The notes under the pieces: generated by a model | Database searches by the model: none | Told to the model about the DNA's origin: nothing | Seen by the model: only the letters and a program-made list of their open reading frames with translations | Assembly (NCBI RefSeq): GCF_022919135.1 | Contig: NZ_CP095049.1 | Coordinates: 310,001 to 374,000 of the forward strand | From: Hymenobacter cellulosivorans | GTDB lineage: Bacteria > Bacteroidota > Bacteroidia > Cytophagales > Hymenobacteraceae | DNA length: 64,000 nucleotides | Direction of reading: 5' to 3' | Shown: positions 26,212-34,522 of the stretch, in pieces | Layout of the letters: the number at the start of each line of letters is the position of its first letter | Numbering within the stretch: the stretch's first letter is position 1 | Made by a program: the position numbers and the translations under genes

Positions 26212-26970
26212 CTACTCCCCAAACACCGCCCCGGCAAAGTCCAGCACGGCCCGGCGCACTTCCTGTGGCTTTTCATAATAAGCCAGGTGCCCCACGTCGG
26301 CCAGGAACAGGGCGTAGCTTACCGGGGCCAGGGGCGCCAAAGCCACCGACTGCTCCAGGGGCACGGCCACGTCTTCCTTGCCGGCAATGAGCAGCACAGG
26401 GAACTTGGCCTCGCGTAGCACCTTGGTCCGGTCGGGGCGGGCGGCCATGGCCCGCATGCCGCCCACGATGGTTTCGAGGGGCGTGGCTTTGCCGATTTCC
26501 TCCAGAAACTCGCGCTGGGCCTGCATGGCCTCGCGGTGTACCGGGGCAAACAGGGGCCGGATAAACGACTCCATGAATTTCTCCACGCCATGCCGCTCCA
26601 CGAAGGCCACGTTCTTTTCGCGGTTGGCTTTTTTCTCCTCCGAGTCGGCGTAGGCAGAGGAGTTGAGCAGGCACAGGCCCGCCACCCGTTCGGGCCACCG
26701 CTCAGCAAAGGCCAGGGCCGCGTAGCCGCCCATGCTGTGGCCCACAAACAAGGCTTTATCCACGCCGGCGGTGCGCAGCTTGTCGGCTACGTAGCGGGCC
26801 TGGGCCTCCATGGAGTAGTCGCGCACGTCGTGGATGTTGGTGCCGTGCCCGAGCAGGTTGAGAGTGATGACGCGGTAGCCGTCGGGAAAGTCGCGGCAGA
26901 AGTCGGACCAGATTTCGCGGCTTTCGGCGAAGCCGTGCAGGAAAACCAGGGTGGGTTGAGCGGATGACAT
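26212..26970 (-). CDS. Alpha/beta-fold hydrolase
   Basis: A 252-aa cytoplasmic protein. The ATG at 26970 is chosen because the family start (PTLVFLHGFAESREIW) follows directly. The oxyanion HGF motif, nucleophile elbow GHSMGGY, acid Asp in AGKEDVAVP and catalytic His in DVGHLAYYE form a complete catalytic triad. The fold is that of the BioH/esterase/proline-iminopeptidase group; the substrate cannot be chosen from sequence. It is divergent from the membrane-SRPBCC gene, with only 92 bp between starts. Confidence 0.87.
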   Translation of the reverse strand: MSSAQPTLVFLHGFAESREIWSDFCRDFPDGYRVITLNLLGHGTNIHDVRDYSMEAQARYVADKLRTAGVDKALFVGHSMGGYAALAFAERWPERVAGLCLLNSSAYADSEEKKANREKNVAFVERHGVEKFMESFIRPLFAPVHREAMQAQREFLEEIGKATPLETIVGGMRAMAARPDRTKVLREAKFPVLLIAGKEDVAVPLEQSVALAPLAPVSYALFLADVGHLAYYEKPQEVRRAVLDFAGAVFGE

Positions 26971-27005
26971 ACAGTAAAAGACTACCGCAAGAAGGCGGCA
27001 TAGGG

Positions 27006-27033
27006 TTGAACTGGGCACAAGTACGCACTTTTG
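27006..27033 (+). promoter_or_regulatory. Likely promoter of the membrane-SRPBCC gene
   Basis: TTG (27006-27008), 17 bp, then CACTTTTG (27026-27033), one mismatch from TAnnTTTG. It predicts a leader of about 22 nt before the ATG at 27063. Confidence 0.4.
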
Positions 27034-27062
27034 CCCCAGCCGTTTCTCTTCTCCTTGCGCTC

Positions 27063-28088
27063 ATGCCCTTCGTTCAGCGTCGCTACGCCCATTACTTCAT
27101 TGCCGTACTGGCCGGCCTATTCTTCGCCCTGCTGGGCCGCTTCACCTTTGCCAGTGAGTTGCTCAACCAGGGCGGCGGGTTGCTCATGCTGGGCTTTCTG
27201 GTGCTGATTCCGCTGGGGCTGGGTGCCGTTACCGAGCACTTTGCCCCTTCTGCCGACGTCAAAGGATTTGCATTTCTATGGCGGCCCTGGCTGGCCTCTA
27301 TCCTCTTTATGGTGACAGCCTTCGTGTTTCACCTCGAAGGTTTTATCTGCCTGCTGATTATTTCACCGCTCTACGTGGTTATGTCCCTGCTGGGAGCGGC
27401 TTTCTACCGGATTCTAACCCGCAACCGCCCCGGCCCGAATGGCCGGCGCAGCACCTTCATAGTGGCGGGCTTTGCCCTGTTGCCTTTCGTGGCCGCTCCC
27501 CTGGAAAGCCAGTTTGCCGCCCCCGACGACTTTCGCCGCGTCGAAAACACGATTCTGATTAACGCCCCCGTGGAGGCCGTGTGGCACAACATCATCCGAG
27601 TGCCCGCCATTTCGGCCCAGGACCTGGGCCCGAGCCTGATAGACAAAATCGGCTTTCCAAGGCCGGTGGAGGCGACGTTGTCTTTCGAGGGCGTGGGCGG
27701 GGTGCGGCACGCTACTTTCGAGCGGGGCGTCGAGTTTATCGAAACCGTGGACGTGTGGGAGCCGCTGCGGCGCATTTCCTTCAGCATCGTGCCCAATACG
27801 GCCACTATTCCGCCCACCACCTTCGATGAGCACGTCACCGTCGGCGGCCGGTTTTTCGACGTGCTGCGCGGTACCTATGAGCTGCAACCCGCCGGCCCCG
27901 GCCAAACCCGGCTTATCCTTTACAGCCAGCAGCGCTTGAGCACCCGCCTCAATCCCTACGCCGGGCTGTGGACCGACTACGTGATGAGCGAAATCCAGGC
28001 GCGCATCCTGCGGGTGGTGGCCAAACGCAGCGAAGCCGAAGCAGCACAGGCTACTTCGGCTTCGGGAATTGTATCGGGGCGGCACTAA
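27063..28088 (+). CDS. Membrane protein with C-terminal SRPBCC (polyketide cyclase-like) domain
   Basis: A 341-aa protein. The ATG at 27063 is preferred, since an upstream ATG at 26964 would overlap the divergent gene's start. The N-terminal 145 residues hold about four membrane helices (YFIAVLAGLFFALLG, GLLMLGFLVLIPLGLGAV, WLASILFMVTAFVF, ICLLIISPLYVVMSLLGAAF). Residues of about 170-325 match the SRPBCC/START-like fold (NTILINAPVEAVWHNIIRVP ... GGRFFDVLRGTYELQP), a hydrophobic-ligand pocket. Function unknown; this membrane-plus-SRPBCC layout may sense or modify lipid-like molecules. The tail is Ala/Ser-rich. Confidence 0.78.
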   Translation: MPFVQRRYAHYFIAVLAGLFFALLGRFTFASELLNQGGGLLMLGFLVLIPLGLGAVTEHFAPSADVKGFAFLWRPWLASILFMVTAFVFHLEGFICLLIISPLYVVMSLLGAAFYRILTRNRPGPNGRRSTFIVAGFALLPFVAAPLESQFAAPDDFRRVENTILINAPVEAVWHNIIRVPAISAQDLGPSLIDKIGFPRPVEATLSFEGVGGVRHATFERGVEFIETVDVWEPLRRISFSIVPNTATIPPTTFDEHVTVGGRFFDVLRGTYELQPAGPGQTRLILYSQQRLSTRLNPYAGLWTDYVMSEIQARILRVVAKRSEAEAAQATSASGIVSGRH

Positions 28089-28133
28089 GCTGGCGGGGCA
28101 GATCCGCCGGCCTAGGTCCGGATTCCGCTAGAC

Positions 28134-28682
28134 TTAGGCTGCTACTTCGGCTTGCTGCTTCACGAACTGCACGTTGGCAAACAGCTTCACGTCGTCGCCG
28201 AGTACGATGGAGCCGGTTTCGGTTACGGCGCTGAAGGTTAGGCCAAACTCCTTGCGGTTGATTTTGCCAGTTACTTCAAAGCCAGCCTTTTCGTTGCCGT
28301 AGAAGTCGGTGGCGGTGCCGCCGTACTCCACGTCGAGGGTAATGGGCTTAGTCACGTCTTTCACCGTCAGGTTGCCCAGCAGCTTGTAGGTGTCGTCGCC
28401 GGTCTTGCTCATGCCCGTCGATACGAAGGTGATGTTCGGGTAGGTCGGCACGTCGAAGAAGTCGTTGTTGCGCAGGTGCTCGTCGCGCTGCTCCTGGTTG
28501 GTGTCGATGCTGTGCACGTCGAGCGAGAAGGTTACCTGGGCATTTTCGAAGCTGTCATTTTCGGTAATGGCTTCGCCCGAAAACTTCTTGAACGAGCCTG
28601 TTACGGTCGAAATCACGAGGTGCTTGATTTTGAACTGAACCTCGGAGTGCGTGGGGTCAATTGCCCATTTGGTAGTGGCCAT
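28134..28682 (-). CDS. YceI-family protein
   Basis: A 182-aa protein. The start at 28682 gives MATTKWAIDPTHSEVQFKIKH, the usual beginning of cytoplasmic YceI members, with no signal peptide. Family motifs are HSEVQFKIKHLVIS, FENAQVTFSLDVHSIDT, RDEHLRNNDFFDVPTYPNITF and GNLTVKDVTKPITLDVEY. The lipocalin-like barrel binds isoprenoid or polyprenoid lipids in known homologues. The promoter at 28764-28792 has an operator-like repeat across its -33 element, so the gene is probably tightly regulated. It neighbours dxs, the entry to isoprenoid synthesis, which may or may not be meaningful. Confidence 0.9.
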   Translation of the reverse strand: MATTKWAIDPTHSEVQFKIKHLVISTVTGSFKKFSGEAITENDSFENAQVTFSLDVHSIDTNQEQRDEHLRNNDFFDVPTYPNITFVSTGMSKTGDDTYKLLGNLTVKDVTKPITLDVEYGGTATDFYGNEKAGFEVTGKINRKEFGLTFSAVTETGSIVLGDDVKLFANVQFVKQQAEVAA

Positions 28683-28763
28683 GATGCGGTGAAATTGGGG
28701 TTGTTTCTTGATTGATGCTGGCTCAGCTGCGGCAGCCAGAGCTGCTGCGGCTGATTGATGATG

Positions 28764-28792
28764 CAAATATACAACTAGTGTACATACATCAA
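28764..28792 (-). promoter_or_regulatory. Promoter of yceI
   Basis: On the minus strand TTG (28790-28792) is followed after 18 bp by TATATTTG (28764-28771), an exact TAnnTTTG box. The predicted start is near 28757, giving a leader of about 75 nt. Confidence 0.7.
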
Positions 28793-28807
28793 TGTACCTA
28801 CATCAAT
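28780..28807. promoter_or_regulatory. Operator-like repeat over the yceI promoter
   Basis: Two tandem 14-mers, GTACATACATCAAT and GTACCTACATCAAT, differ at one base. The first contains, with the start of the second, a perfect inverted repeat GTACAT-N6-ATGTAC (28780-28797). It covers the -33 TTG, a position that favours repression by a dimeric regulator. Confidence 0.6.
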
Positions 28808-29048
28808 TATTTTTTATTTGGTTCATCCGATTCTCTGCTCTGCTCCTACCCCATCCTGAATCAGGGCTCTGATAATCTCTCCTCTGGGCGAGCTGTATTG
28901 GGCGCCGCACCGGGCATTATCCAGCACATCTCTCCCTCTCAGTCACTTCTTTCCAAGTGGTTTTTACCTCCTAAACAGAGCTTGGGGATTCCTGGCCGTT
29001 TACTTTTCCCGCCAACCCTTTCGGAAGCTACAAGTCCAGTAAAACACA
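28808..29048. other. Intergenic stretch between yceI promoter and dxs terminator
   Basis: About 240 bp of AT-richer sequence, without a supported ORF, promoter box or RNA structure that I can recognise. Confidence 0.5.
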
Positions 29049-29081
29049 AAGCCCCGCCGGACGAATCCAGCGGGGCTTTTC
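29049..29081 (-). terminator. Intrinsic terminator after dxs
   Basis: The stem AAGCCCCGC/GCGGGGCTT with a 13-nt loop. On the minus strand it is followed by the T-rich stretch TTTGTGTTTT. Confidence 0.8.
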
Positions 29082-29096
29082 CTATAGCTAATTCCC

Positions 29097-31037
29097 TTAC
29101 AGAACCACTTTCTCAACAGCTGCCTTAGCGGCTACCTTGCCGGCCATTTCGCGCACGGCGGCGGCAATACCGGCAACATCGAAGCCACACTCTTTGTAGA
29201 GCTCATCCTGGGTACCGTGCTCCACGATGCGGTCCGGGATGCCGAGGCGCTTCACGGGTACCGAGTAGCCGTGGTCGGCCATGAACTCCAGGATGGCGGC
29301 GCCGAAACCACCGGGCAGGCAGCCGTCTTCCACCGTTACAATGGCTTTGTACTTGCTCAGGGCGGCGGCCAGCATTTCCTCATCGAGGGGCTTAGCAAAG
29401 CGCATATCGTAGTGCCCTACATTCAGGCCTTCGGCGGCCAGCTGCTGAGTAGCCTTGGCGGCGTAGTTGCCGATGTGGCCGATACTCAGAATCGCCACGC
29501 CTTCGCCCTCGCGCACCACGCGGCCGGTGCCCACGGCGATTTTCTTAAGCGGCGTACGCCATTCGGGCATCATGCCTTCGCCGCGGGGGTAGCGGATGCT
29601 GAACGGACCCATATCGGGCAACTGGGCCGTGTACATCAGGTTGCGCAGCTCCTCCTCGTTCATCGGGGCCGATACCACCATGTTCGGGATGCTGCGCATA
29701 TAGGCAATGTCGTAGCAACCGTGGTGGGTGGGGCCATCGGCACCGGCAAAACCGGCCCGGTCGAGGCAGAACACCACGTTCAGGTTTTGCAAAGCCACGT
29801 CGTGCAGCACCTGGTCGTAGGCGCGCTGCATAAACGAGGAGTAGATGTTGCAGAACGGCACCAGTCCCTGCGTGGCCAGGCCCGCGGAGAAGGTCACGGC
29901 GTGCTGCTCGGCAATGCCCACGTCGAAAGCGCGGTCGGGCATGGCCTTCATCATAATGTTCAGGGAGCAGCCCGAAGGCATGGCGGGCGTTACGCCCATC
30001 ACCTTGTCGTTCTGCTCGGCCAATTCCACCATCGTGTGGCCAAACACGTCCTGGTACTTCGGCGGCTGGGGCTTCTCGTAGGTCTTGGTGTGGATTTCGC
30101 CGGTAATCTTGTCGAACAAACCCGGGGCGTGCCACAGGGTCTGGTCTTTCTCGGCTAGAGCGTAGCCTTTACCTTTCACGGTCACACAGTGCAGAATTTT
30201 GGGACCGGGAATGGTCTTCAGGTCTCGCAGAATAGTGGCCAGGTGCTGCACGTCGTGCCCATCCACGGGGCCGAAATAGCGGAAGTTGAGAGCCTCAAAC
30301 AGGTTGCTTTGCTTAAGCAGCGTAGCCTTCATGGCCTGCTCCACCTTGCGGGCAATCTGCTGGGGGTTGGGGCCAAACTTGCTGAGCTTGCCCAGCACGT
30401 TCCAGAGCTCGTCGCGCACCTTATTATAGGTGCGGGAAGTAGTAATGTCGGTAAGGTATTCCTTGAGCGCGCCCACGTTGGGGTCGATGCTCATGCAGTT
30501 GTCATTGAGGATAACAAGCAGGTTGGAGTTGGCTACGCCGGCGTGGTTAAGAGCCTCAAACGCCATACCGGCCGTCATGGCCCCGTCGCCGATTACGGCA
30601 ATGTGCTGCCGGTCCTTCTCCCCCTTATAGTCGGAAGCCACGGCCATGCCCAGCGCCGCGCCGATACTGGTGCTGCTGTGCCCCACCCCAAAGGCGTCGT
30701 ACTCACTCTCCTTGCGCTTGGGGAAGCCCGACATACCGCCGTAGCGACGATTGGTGGGGAACCGGTCGCGCCGCCCGGTCAGGATTTTGTGGCCGTAAGC
30801 CTGGTGGCCCACATCCCATACCAGCTGGTCGTAGGGCGTATTGAAGACGTAGTGCAAGGCTACCGTCAGCTCAACCACGCCCAGAGAGGCCCCGAAATGG
30901 CCTCCGTAAATGGAAACCGAGTCGATAATGAACTGTCGAAGCTCCTGGCTGACTTGAACCAGTTGATCTTCACTGAGCTTTTTAAGATCGTCAGGCGAGT
31001 TTATGGCCGCCAGCAATTCACCGGGTTCGACAAGCAT
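29097..31037 (-). CDS. dxs: 1-deoxy-D-xylulose-5-phosphate synthase
   Basis: A 646-aa cytoplasmic thiamine-diphosphate enzyme that condenses pyruvate and glyceraldehyde 3-phosphate, the first step of the MEP isoprenoid pathway. Visible motifs are VGHQAYGHKILTGR, the ThDP site GDGAMTAGMAFEALNHAG, VKGKGYALAE, the catalytic Glu region GIAEQHAVTFSAGLA, and DRAGFAGADGPTHHG. The ATG at 31037 is chosen over one 11 codons upstream because homologues start close to this point. Length is typical. A -7 box lies at 31130. Confidence 0.95.
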   Translation of the reverse strand: MLVEPGELLAAINSPDDLKKLSEDQLVQVSQELRQFIIDSVSIYGGHFGASLGVVELTVALHYVFNTPYDQLVWDVGHQAYGHKILTGRRDRFPTNRRYGGMSGFPKRKESEYDAFGVGHSSTSIGAALGMAVASDYKGEKDRQHIAVIGDGAMTAGMAFEALNHAGVANSNLLVILNDNCMSIDPNVGALKEYLTDITTSRTYNKVRDELWNVLGKLSKFGPNPQQIARKVEQAMKATLLKQSNLFEALNFRYFGPVDGHDVQHLATILRDLKTIPGPKILHCVTVKGKGYALAEKDQTLWHAPGLFDKITGEIHTKTYEKPQPPKYQDVFGHTMVELAEQNDKVMGVTPAMPSGCSLNIMMKAMPDRAFDVGIAEQHAVTFSAGLATQGLVPFCNIYSSFMQRAYDQVLHDVALQNLNVVFCLDRAGFAGADGPTHHGCYDIAYMRSIPNMVVSAPMNEEELRNLMYTAQLPDMGPFSIRYPRGEGMMPEWRTPLKKIAVGTGRVVREGEGVAILSIGHIGNYAAKATQQLAAEGLNVGHYDMRFAKPLDEEMLAAALSKYKAIVTVEDGCLPGGFGAAILEFMADHGYSVPVKRLGIPDRIVEHGTQDELYKECGFDVAGIAAAVREMAGKVAAKAAVEKVVL

Positions 31038-31129
31038 CTTGAGAGAGGGCAAGGGGAGGATTTTCAGCAAGGCAACAGACAGAGGAGCCTAAAGGTTAGC
31101 GGCTTTGTACTATTTGCCTTTGTAACACG

Positions 31130-31137
31130 CAAAGGTA
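31130..31137 (-). promoter_or_regulatory. Likely -7 box of dxs
   Basis: TACCTTTG on the minus strand, an exact match. No TTG was found at the usual -33 distance. The predicted leader is about 85 nt. Confidence 0.45.
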
Positions 31138-31238
31138 CGACTTTTCACAGGTACCGGTTGTGGGCACGGCAGTGAGTCGGGTGACTACGGGCAAGCCCGT
31201 CGGGGAAGGGTAGTTAGGCGGCCGTTAAAGCTAGGCCG

Positions 31239-31799
31239 TTATTTGCAAGCGGCCGTCACGTCGACGTAGCCGAAAGGATTGGTGGCCGAGCCGTCACCGT
31301 GGATAATGGGGTAGTCGCCGGCCTGAATTACGACCTGCGAGTAGCCAAAGGCGTGGGCAGTTTCGTCATCGAACGTGGTGCCTTCCTTGGCTACCGTGAA
31401 CAGCTTTTCAGCATCAATATTTTCCTGCTGTTTGGTGAAGATGATTCGGATGGTGCCCTGGCTCGTCTTAGGATCTACGTTAACCGGGGCGCTTAGGAAG
31501 CCCGTGCCCTCGCCTACTACTGGGTACTCAGCCACGTTATGCTGCGTGAGCCAGATACGGATATAGCAAATGCCCGCGCCCCCGCAGTTTCGGTCCCAAC
31601 GGCCCCAGCGCCAGTCAATGAGACGGCCTGCCGTTTGCTCGGTACCGGCCACGGGATTGATGATTTTGTCGCCCACTTCCACGCGCTGCGTGGTGGCGGT
31701 GGCGCGGGGCTGGGTCGGTGCTACCGTGGTTTGCTCGCAGCTGGCCAACAGCAACACCGTCCCCATTGCCACTATAGATGTATAGATATTGAATCGCAT
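31239..31799 (-). CDS. Putative lipoprotein, tandem family member C
   Basis: A 186-aa protein. The ATG at 31799 gives a lipoprotein signal with lipobox LLLASC. The mature part shares with its two upstream neighbours IINP near the start, a C-x(5)-C pair (NCGGAGICYIRI), YPVVGEGTGFLSAPVNVDP, GTIRIIFTKQQENI, IHGDGSATNPFGYVDV and a C-terminal Cys. It is the most diverged of the three. It matches no family I know. The pattern suggests a small beta-rich domain closed by disulfides, anchored in the outer membrane or periplasm. Function unknown. Confidence 0.7.
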   Translation of the reverse strand: MRFNIYTSIVAMGTVLLLASCEQTTVAPTQPRATATTQRVEVGDKIINPVAGTEQTAGRLIDWRWGRWDRNCGGAGICYIRIWLTQHNVAEYPVVGEGTGFLSAPVNVDPKTSQGTIRIIFTKQQENIDAEKLFTVAKEGTTFDDETAHAFGYSQVVIQAGDYPIIHGDGSATNPFGYVDVTAACK

Positions 31800-31915
31800 A
31801 ATAATAAAAGATAAAATACTATAAAATAGATACTTACAATAATTACAAATACACAAATGATAGTCTAGAACCGGAGCCGGCCGCAGAACCGGCCCCGGGT
31901 TAGTAGGCGTAGTGC

Positions 31916-32476
31916 TTATTCACACCGCACAGGCACATCCACGTAGCCGTAGGGGTTGCGGTCAGTACCATCACCGTGGATAATTTTGTAGACGCCTTCC
32001 AGCAGGCTAAGCTGCTTGTAGTCGCCGCCCAGCAAACCGGGCTTCTCCAGGCTCAGCACGGTGCCGCCGTCGGTCAGGTCGAAGTCGTCGCCCTCGTTGA
32101 TGTTTTTCTGGTCGCTGGTGAAGATGATGCGCATTGTGCCGATATGGGTTTCCGGATCGACGTACTCGGGGGCGCTAAAGAAGCCCGTACCCTGGCCTGC
32201 CACCGGATACTTCACAATTTTGTTGGCTTCCACCGTACCCTTCACGAAGCAGATACCGCGGTTGGGGCAGCCCGTACCCCGACCAAAATGCAGCTCGAAG
32301 CCAAACCCGGGACGTTGCAGGGTTTCGGGTAAGGGGTTGATGATTGGCTGCCCATCCTTGATGGCGTGCACGGCGGGTTTGGCCGCTACGCCATTGGGTT
32401 TTACCTGACTGTTTTCGCAGCTTGTCGTGGCTGACAACAGCCCTACGAGGGCAATAAAGCTATTATACTTACGCAT
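31916..32476 (-). CDS. Putative lipoprotein, tandem family member B
   Basis: A 186-aa protein, exactly the same length as both neighbours. Signal with lipobox SATTSC. The motifs are IINPLPETLQRPGFG, CPNRGICFVKG, YPVAGQGTGFFSAPEYVDPETHIG, MRIIFTSDQKNINEGD, GVYKIIHGDGTDRNPYGYVDV and a final C. It is very similar to the next gene upstream. The AT-rich leader (TTTTATCCTT just before the start on the coding strand) resembles those of the other two. The 116-bp gap to member C and 77-bp gap to member A hold no terminator, so the three may be one transcript. Function unknown. Confidence 0.75.
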   Translation of the reverse strand: MRKYNSFIALVGLLSATTSCENSQVKPNGVAAKPAVHAIKDGQPIINPLPETLQRPGFGFELHFGRGTGCPNRGICFVKGTVEANKIVKYPVAGQGTGFFSAPEYVDPETHIGTMRIIFTSDQKNINEGDDFDLTDGGTVLSLEKPGLLGGDYKQLSLLEGVYKIIHGDGTDRNPYGYVDVPVRCE

Positions 32477-32553
32477 AAGGATAAAAGATTAAATTGTTGA
32501 TAACTAGTTAATTGAAATATATAAAATAGAATCATGGAGCAGACTAGCAGGGC

Positions 32554-33114
32554 TTACTTGCAGAGCACGGGCACATCCACGTAGCCGTAGGGGTTCTGGT
32601 CGGAGCCGTCGCCGTGAATGGTTTTGTACACGCCTCCCAGCAAGGTATACTGGGAGTACTCGTCGCCGAGCATGCCGGGCTTTTCTAGCTCGATGACCGT
32701 GCCGCCTTCGGGCAGGGCAAACTCGTCGGTGGCGTTAATGTTCTTCTGGTCAGTGGTGAAAATGATGCGCATGGTACCAATATGCGTTTCGGGATTCACT
32801 TCTGCCGGCGCACTAAAAAAGCCCGTTCCTTGGCCCGCAATGGGATATTCCATTCGGTTGAAGAAGGTAACGCGCACTTTGACGTAGCACACGCCGCTAC
32901 CATGACAGTCGGAACCGCGGCCGAAGGCCATACCAACACCAAACCCGGGTTTCTGCAGAGTGCCAGGTATCGGGTTGATAATCGGCTCACCGTCCTTGAT
33001 GGCCGCGCTAGTTGGCAGAGCTGCTACTGCGGCGGGCTTTACGGCCATGTCTTCGCAGCTCATGGTGCTTACCACCAGCCCTAGCAGGGCCAACGCTTTG
33101 ATAGGCTTTAACAT
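32554..33114 (-). CDS. Putative lipoprotein, tandem family member A
   Basis: A 186-aa protein, first in the run of three. Signal with lipobox VSTMSC. It shares long identical stretches with member B: IINPIPGTLQKPGFGVGMAFGRG, CHGSGVCYVKV, YPIAGQGTGFFSAP, NPETHIGTMRIIFTTDQKNI, VYKTIHGDGSDQNPYGYVDV, and a C-terminal C. The conserved Cys pattern implies folding in the periplasm. No exact -7 box was found in the 220 bp upstream. No known domain; the role is unknown. Confidence 0.75.
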   Translation of the reverse strand: MLKPIKALALLGLVVSTMSCEDMAVKPAAVAALPTSAAIKDGEPIINPIPGTLQKPGFGVGMAFGRGSDCHGSGVCYVKVRVTFFNRMEYPIAGQGTGFFSAPAEVNPETHIGTMRIIFTTDQKNINATDEFALPEGGTVIELEKPGMLGDEYSQYTLLGGVYKTIHGDGSDQNPYGYVDVPVLCK

Positions 33115-33335
33115 AATGATAAGAATAAGGATAACGGATAGATAAGGATAGCACTAACACTCTTGACTGCAGCTCCTTCTGGGAAGATGGCCTTCGTCGT
33201 ATTTGTTGATTAAAGGTGTAAAAAGCCGGACAGGACAGAAAAAATAATACACCAACCCGGCGTTTACCGGTATCAATTAGCACCTCCAGAGGGCCAACTC
33301 CGCGGCTGAGCAGTCGGGGCGGGCCAAAGAATGTC

Positions 33336-33343
33336 TATTTTTG
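33336..33343 (+). promoter_or_regulatory. Likely -7 box of the LPG-synthase-like gene
   Basis: TATTTTTG, exact TAnnTTTG, 24 nt before the ATG at 33368. No TTG lies at -33, so this is partial evidence. Confidence 0.4.
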
Positions 33344-33367
33344 CCAGGCCCACCTTTGCTTACGCCT

Positions 33368-34441
33368 ATGCCGCTCACCCAGCACAACAACCAGGAGCAG
33401 CAACTGCTCGACAAGCTCAAGCCCTCGCGCATTGTCTTGCCGGTACTCATTGGCCTGGGAGTAGTGGGCTTCATGTTCTGGCGCAGCTACCAGCCCGGCG
33501 ACCTGGCGCCCCTGGCCAATGCCAAGCTACACTGGTTGCTGGTGATGCTGGCCGTGCTGCTGGCCCGCGACCTGGGCTACATCTACCGAATCCGCCATAT
33601 CTCGGAGCGGGTGCTCAGCTGGCGCCAAAGCCTGGATGTGATTATGATTTGGGAATTTGCGTCCTGCGTTTTGCCCTCGGCCGTAGGTGGCACGGCCGTG
33701 GCCTCGTTTATCCTGAACAAGGAGGGAATTTCCCTGGGCAAGTCCTTGGCCTACGTGATGGTGACGGCCCTGCTCGACAACCTGTACTATGTAGTCACCG
33801 TGCCCTTGGTAGTATGGCTGGCTGGTGATGCCCTGTACCCGCACGAGGCCCTGCAGGGCGGATTGGTGGCCACGCTGAAAGGAGCCTTCATTGTGAGCTA
33901 CGTGCTGGTCACGCTCTACGCCCTGCTCATGCTGTACGCCATTTTTGTGAATCCTGAGGCGGTAAAGCGGCTGCTGGTGCGGCTCTTTTCCATCAAGGGG
34001 CTGCGGCGCTGGCGGGCCAAGGCCTACCAGCACGGTAATGAGGTAGTGTGGGCTTCGGCCCAGCTGCGCGGCAACGGGGCCAGCTACTGGCTGCGGGCTA
34101 TCGGCTCCACGTTCTTCGTCTGGACGGCCCGCTACCTGGTTATCGGCTGCATCATTGCCGCTTTCGTCGACGTGAGCTGGAGCGAGTTCCTGCTGATTTT
34201 TGGCCGCAACCTGACCTACAAAGTCATCCTGCTGATTGCCATTACGCCGGGCGGGGCGGGCATTGCCGAAGGCGCTTTCCCGACCTTCTTCGGTAAGTTT
34301 ATCGGCACGCCCACCATGACCAACTTCGTGGTGTTGCTCTACCGCTTGGTGACCTACTACCTGTATCTGGTGCTGGGGGCTGTATTTTTGCCACGCTGGG
34401 TAAGCCGGGTGTTTGGCACCCGGCAGTCAGCAGCTCAGTAG
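33368..34441 (+). CDS. Lysylphosphatidylglycerol synthase-like (UPF0104) membrane protein
   Basis: A 357-aa protein. The ATG at 33368 is used rather than a TTG at 33341. Seven or eight hydrophobic helices are visible, with family motifs WEFASCVLPSAVGGTAVASFILNKEG (spread over about 105-130), ALLDNLYYV, the PGGAGIAEGAFPTFF loop, and a C-terminal LLYRLVTYYLYLVLGAVFLP. This domain is the flippase-like membrane part of LPG synthases. Without the soluble aminoacyltransferase domain the protein is more likely a lipid or polyprenol-related transporter. The specific substrate is unknown. Confidence 0.82.
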   Translation: MPLTQHNNQEQQLLDKLKPSRIVLPVLIGLGVVGFMFWRSYQPGDLAPLANAKLHWLLVMLAVLLARDLGYIYRIRHISERVLSWRQSLDVIMIWEFASCVLPSAVGGTAVASFILNKEGISLGKSLAYVMVTALLDNLYYVVTVPLVVWLAGDALYPHEALQGGLVATLKGAFIVSYVLVTLYALLMLYAIFVNPEAVKRLLVRLFSIKGLRRWRAKAYQHGNEVVWASAQLRGNGASYWLRAIGSTFFVWTARYLVIGCIIAAFVDVSWSEFLLIFGRNLTYKVILLIAITPGGAGIAEGAFPTFFGKFIGTPTMTNFVVLLYRLVTYYLYLVLGAVFLPRWVSRVFGTRQSAAQ

Positions 34442-34522
34442 CTTAGGCCCGCGGCTTAACGGTCTTCATCATCTTTACAAGGGCATCCTTTTCATAGCTT
34501 GAGAAGGGTGCCTTCGTGCTTA

